NCBI RefSeq assembly: GCF_010731535.1
Contig: NZ_AP022581.1
Span: 806,001 to 870,000, forward strand
Length of the DNA: 64,000 bases
Direction of reading: 5' to 3'
From: Mycobacterium lacus
Lineage (GTDB): Bacteria > Actinomycetota > Actinomycetes > Mycobacteriales > Mycobacteriaceae
Part shown: piece by piece, positions 61,364 through 64,000 of the stretch
Layout of the letters: each line of letters starts with the position of its first letter
How positions within the stretch are numbered: position 1 is the stretch's first letter
The notes under the pieces: model-generated
The model's input: the letters and a program-made list of their open reading frames with translations, nothing else
Told to the model about the DNA's origin: nothing
The model's database searches: none
Program-made: the position numbers and the translations under genes

Positions 61364-62428
61364 GTGCTGGACTTGCGCGGGGATCCGATCGAGTTGACTG
61401 CTGCCCTGGTCGACATCCCCAGCGAGTCGGGGAACGAGGCGCGCATCGCCGACGAGGTGGAGGCGGCGTTGCGCGCCCAGACGTCGGGCGTCGAGATCGT
61501 GCGCAACGGCAATGCCGTGCTGGCGCGCACCGCGCTGCACCGGCCGACGCGGGTGCTGCTGGCCGGCCACCTGGACACCGTCCCGGTGGCCGGGAACCTG
61601 CCCAGCCGCCGCGAGCGCGGCGAGCTGCACGGCTGCGGCACCGTGGACATGAAATCCGGCGATGCGGTCTTCCTTCATGTGGCGGCAACCGTGGCCGACC
61701 CGGTGCACGACCTGACGCTGGTGTTCTACGACTGCGAGGAAATCGATTCGGCGGCAAACGGTTTGGGTCGCATCGAGCGCGAGCTGCCGGATTGGCTATC
61801 TGCCGACGTGGCGATCCTGGGCGAGCCCACCGCCGGCTTCATCGAGGCCGGTTGCCAGGGCACGCTGCGGGTGGTGATCAGCGCGATCGGTACCCGCGCA
61901 CATTCGGCGCGCTCGTGGTTGGGCGACAACGCAATTCATAAGCTGGGCCCCGTACTGGACCGGCTGGCGGGGTATCGGGCACGCAGCGTCGACATCGACG
62001 GTTGCACGTACCGCGAGGGCCTGTCGGCGGTGCGGATCGACGGCGGCGTCGCCGGCAACGTGATTCCCGACGCGGCCGCGGTGACGGTCAACTACCGTTT
62101 TGCGCCCGACCGGTCGCCCGCCGCGGCGCTGCAGCACGTGCACGACGTGTTCGACGGGCTCGGCGTGGAGATCGAGCAGACCGATGCCGCGGCGGGGGCG
62201 CTGCCCGGCCTATCCCAGCCCGCCGCCAAGGCGCTGGTCGAGGCCGCCGGCGGCCAGGTCCGGGCGAAATACGGCTGGACCGACGTGTCCCGGTTCGCCG
62301 CCCTGGGCATACCCGCGGTCAACTACGGGCCCGGTGACCCCGACCTGGCGCACCGGCACGACGAACGCGTGTCGGTCGATCAGATTACCGCCGCGGTGGC
62401 GATGCTGCGGCGCTACCTGAGCGGCTGA
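61364..62428 (+). CDS. dapE: Succinyl-diaminopimelate desuccinylase DapE
   Basis: Zinc-dependent M20 hydrolase releasing succinate and LL-diaminopimelate; 354 residues, equal to the M. tuberculosis enzyme. Metal/catalytic segments: [11 protein letters not shown] (His, Asp), [21 protein letters not shown] (catalytic Glu pair) and [12 protein letters not shown]; a late [14 protein letters not shown] with the last His ligand. GTG 61364 start. The insertion upstream leaves its coding sequence intact and about 20 bases of 5' space before the palindrome arm, so its promoter may have been changed. Confidence 0.95.
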   Translation: MLDLRGDPIELTAALVDIPSESGNEARIADEVEAALRAQTSGVEIVRNGNAVLARTALHRPTRVLLAGHLDTVPVAGNLPSRRERGELHGCGTVDMKSGDAVFLHVAATVADPVHDLTLVFYDCEEIDSAANGLGRIERELPDWLSADVAILGEPTAGFIEAGCQGTLRVVISAIGTRAHSARSWLGDNAIHKLGPVLDRLAGYRARSVDIDGCTYREGLSAVRIDGGVAGNVIPDAAAVTVNYRFAPDRSPAAALQHVHDVFDGLGVEIEQTDAAAGALPGLSQPAAKALVEAAGGQVRAKYGWTDVSRFAALGIPAVNYGPGDPDLAHRHDERVSVDQITAAVAMLRRYLSG

Positions 62429-62437
62429 CAGTCGGCC

Positions 62438-64000
62438 CTAGCGCCGCGCCTGGGCGGCGGCATCGGCGGCCGCCGCGCGCATCCCGACCGCCGCCAGCTC
62501 ATCGGACACCGCCGCCAGGGCCGCCCTGTCGCGGTTGGCCAGCGCGCGTGCATGGTTGACGACGATGTTGCCCACCGCACAGTCGATCTCGGCGGCCAGT
62601 CGGGTGACCGGGTCGACGGCACGGACGTCGCCCAGCCGAACCGCGTCGTGCCAGGCGCACAGAGCCACCGCCGACTGCCCGGCCCGCTCGGCCGTCCGGG
62701 CCGCCTCACGGGCCGCGCTGATGGCGCCCGTGGTGTCCCGGGCGGCCGCTCTGGTCCACGCGCGCGCCAGCCCCAGCTCGGGTGCGAACAAAGCGGACTT
62801 CGTCCCGTGGCGAGTTTCGGCGCGGCGCAACGCTATTGCGGACGCAGGTATGTTGCCCTGGTGCGCCAGTGCCGTCGCCAACAACATCAGCGACAGTGGC
62901 CCCCACGAGTAGCCGGTGCGTTCCAGCGTCGCCGCGGCCGGCTCCAGCATCGACGCCGCCGCGCCGAATTCGCCCTTGATGATCAGCACGTCTGCCAGCA
63001 ACACTTCGCCCACGGCCCGACCGGGTTGCTGCAGTTCGGCGAAGTCGGTGAATCGCTGGGCCAGTTCCTGCGCCCGCGCCACGTCGCCGGCCATCAGCAG
63101 CGAAGTGATCTGGGCTAGGCCGGTGGTGAATCGCAGCAGCCCGGGATGCTCGGCGGCCAACGCGCGCTCGGCCATCGGCTCGACGTCGCGCCACCGGCCC
63201 ATCCGCGCCGAACATAATGCCGCGGCGCTGGCCGCCCAGGCCACCGCCATGTCCGCCACCGGTCGGGACAACACCTCGGCGGCTATCGCGGTGGCACGCT
63301 GCAGATTCCCGGCGTTCATCGCGAACGTGGCGGATAGTGCTTCGAGGGTGAGGCGGGCCGCTGGGTCCGACATCCGGTTGCGGGTGGTCTGCAGGAACGC
63401 GGTGGCCCGCTCGGGCTCGTCGAGCATCCAGAATTGGTTCGCGGCCCGGGGCACCGCCCAGGCCATGAGCTCGGTGTCGGACAACTCGCCCGGATTGACC
63501 GCCGCGAGCACCGCGCCGGCTTCGCGACCGCGGCCCTGCCAGGCCAGCGCTTGGCCCAGGACAAGTCGCGCCGCAAGTCCGCCCGAGGAATCCAACGCCG
63601 CCCGCGACAACCGCTCGGCGAGCGTCAGGTCGCCGAGCCGCAGCGCCTGCTGGGCGGCCTCGGTGACCTCAGCTACCGGCTGCGGGGCGTCGCTGTTCAG
63701 CGCCAGCGACGCCAGCCGGAGCCGGTCGCTGAGGTGGTCGGACGGATGCCGCGACAGCAGCCTGACCAACTCGGTGCGCCGTCGTCGCGCGCCCTCGGCG
63801 CCAAGCTCGGCACGCGCTCGTTCGGCGAATAGCGGGTGCGCCGTGTAGACCACCGGGTCGTTCGCGCCTTGGCCGCGCACCCGGGTCTCCGCCGCGCCCA
63901 GGTCCTCCGCCTGCCGGACCGCGCCCTCGCCGGCGAGGATCGTCAGATCGGCGAGCGAGAGGGGCTCCTCGACGGCGAGGTAGTCCAGCACTGCCCGTGC
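62438..64000 (-). CDS. Large AAA/LuxR-type regulator, C-terminal part (continues past window)
   Basis: The frame is open from the right edge (minus strand) to the stop at 62438-62440, so the ATPase N-terminus is outside. About 520 residues are visible, mostly TPR-like alpha-helical repeats (LTLAERLSRAAL, NLQRATAIAAEVL, AERALAAEHPGLLRFTTGL). This is the signalling arm of MalT/LuxR-type (STAND) proteins common in mycobacteria. The protein ends AADAAAQARR, just where relatives continue into a LuxR DNA-binding domain; no such domain is seen. Rv1204c is the syntenic candidate. Confidence 0.75.
   Translation of the reverse strand, partial: ARAVLDYLAVEEPLSLADLTILAGEGAVRQAEDLGAAETRVRGQGANDPVVYTAHPLFAERARAELGAEGARRRRTELVRLLSRHPSDHLSDRLRLASLALNSDAPQPVAEVTEAAQQALRLGDLTLAERLSRAALDSSGGLAARLVLGQALAWQGRGREAGAVLAAVNPGELSDTELMAWAVPRAANQFWMLDEPERATAFLQTTRNRMSDPAARLTLEALSATFAMNAGNLQRATAIAAEVLSRPVADMAVAWAASAAALCSARMGRWRDVEPMAERALAAEHPGLLRFTTGLAQITSLLMAGDVARAQELAQRFTDFAELQQPGRAVGEVLLADVLIIKGEFGAAASMLEPAAATLERTGYSWGPLSLMLLATALAHQGNIPASAIALRRAETRHGTKSALFAPELGLARAWTRAAARDTTGAISAAREAARTAERAGQSAVALCAWHDAVRLGDVRAVDPVTRLAAEIDCAVGNIVVNHARALANRDRAALAAVSDELAAVGMRAAAADAAAQARR

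Overview
The window is high-GC actinobacterial chromosome from a mycobacterium, most likely a slow-growing non-tuberculous species. The evidence is a PE_PGRS gene, two further PE genes, a PPE gene, an esx remnant, mycothiol and coenzyme F420 genes, and gene order matching the M. tuberculosis block Rv1170 to Rv1204c. I cannot name the species from sequence alone.

Layout. (1) 1-9243 is conserved backbone: mshB (5' end outside the window), a 35-codon reading frame, an Rv1171-like membrane protein, a PE gene, fbiC, a TB8.4-like secreted antigen, fadH, fdxC and dapC. (2) 9249-13028 is a wrecked APC-type permease gene hit by an ISAs1-family element with a 10-bp target duplication. (3) 13399-22898 is a respiratory nitrate reductase unit narGHJI, a NarK transporter and a HemD-like/winged-helix regulator. 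(4) 22960-26007 is an IS3-family orfA split by an IS21-family element with a 6-bp target duplication. (5) 26109-34031 is a metal-homeostasis island: BlaI/CopY-type repressor, CopZ-like chaperone, M56 metallopeptidase, DUF732 protein, MerR regulator, DUF1490 protein, CtpV-like copper ATPase and an Rv0970-like membrane protein. (6) 34159-37836 (minus strand) is stf0-cysD-cysNC, i.e. sulfate activation plus a trehalose sulfotransferase. (7) 38119-40080 looks like a type VII secretion polymorphic toxin/immunity locus with a partly duplicated scar. (8) 40312-44573 is the proline catabolism set pruC, pruA, pruB. (9) 44659-49470 holds PE_PGRS, TetR, cytochrome P450 and an aldehyde dehydrogenase. (10) 49648-64000 returns to backbone: two alpha/beta hydrolases, fadD36, a PucR regulator, PE13, PPE18, an esx remnant, a small secreted protein, an MFS transporter, dapD, an ISL3-family element, dapE and the end of a large AAA/LuxR-type regulator.

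How the parts work together. The backbone provides mycothiol, F420 and lysine/diaminopimelate synthesis (dapC, dapD, dapE). Segments 2 to 7 sit where M. tuberculosis has other genes between dapC and the proline cluster, so this is an accessory region. It adds nitrate respiration, metal efflux with at least two regulators whose candidate operators can be seen, sulfated-glycolipid capacity and a probable competition toxin.

Frameshifts are concentrated in the accessory genes: all three multi-frame transposase sets, the permease, the DUF4189 and DUF732 proteins, the EspC-like protein, the toxin N-terminus and the esx remnant. The long housekeeping frames are clean. This favours real decay, but uncorrected indel errors cannot be excluded from the sequence.
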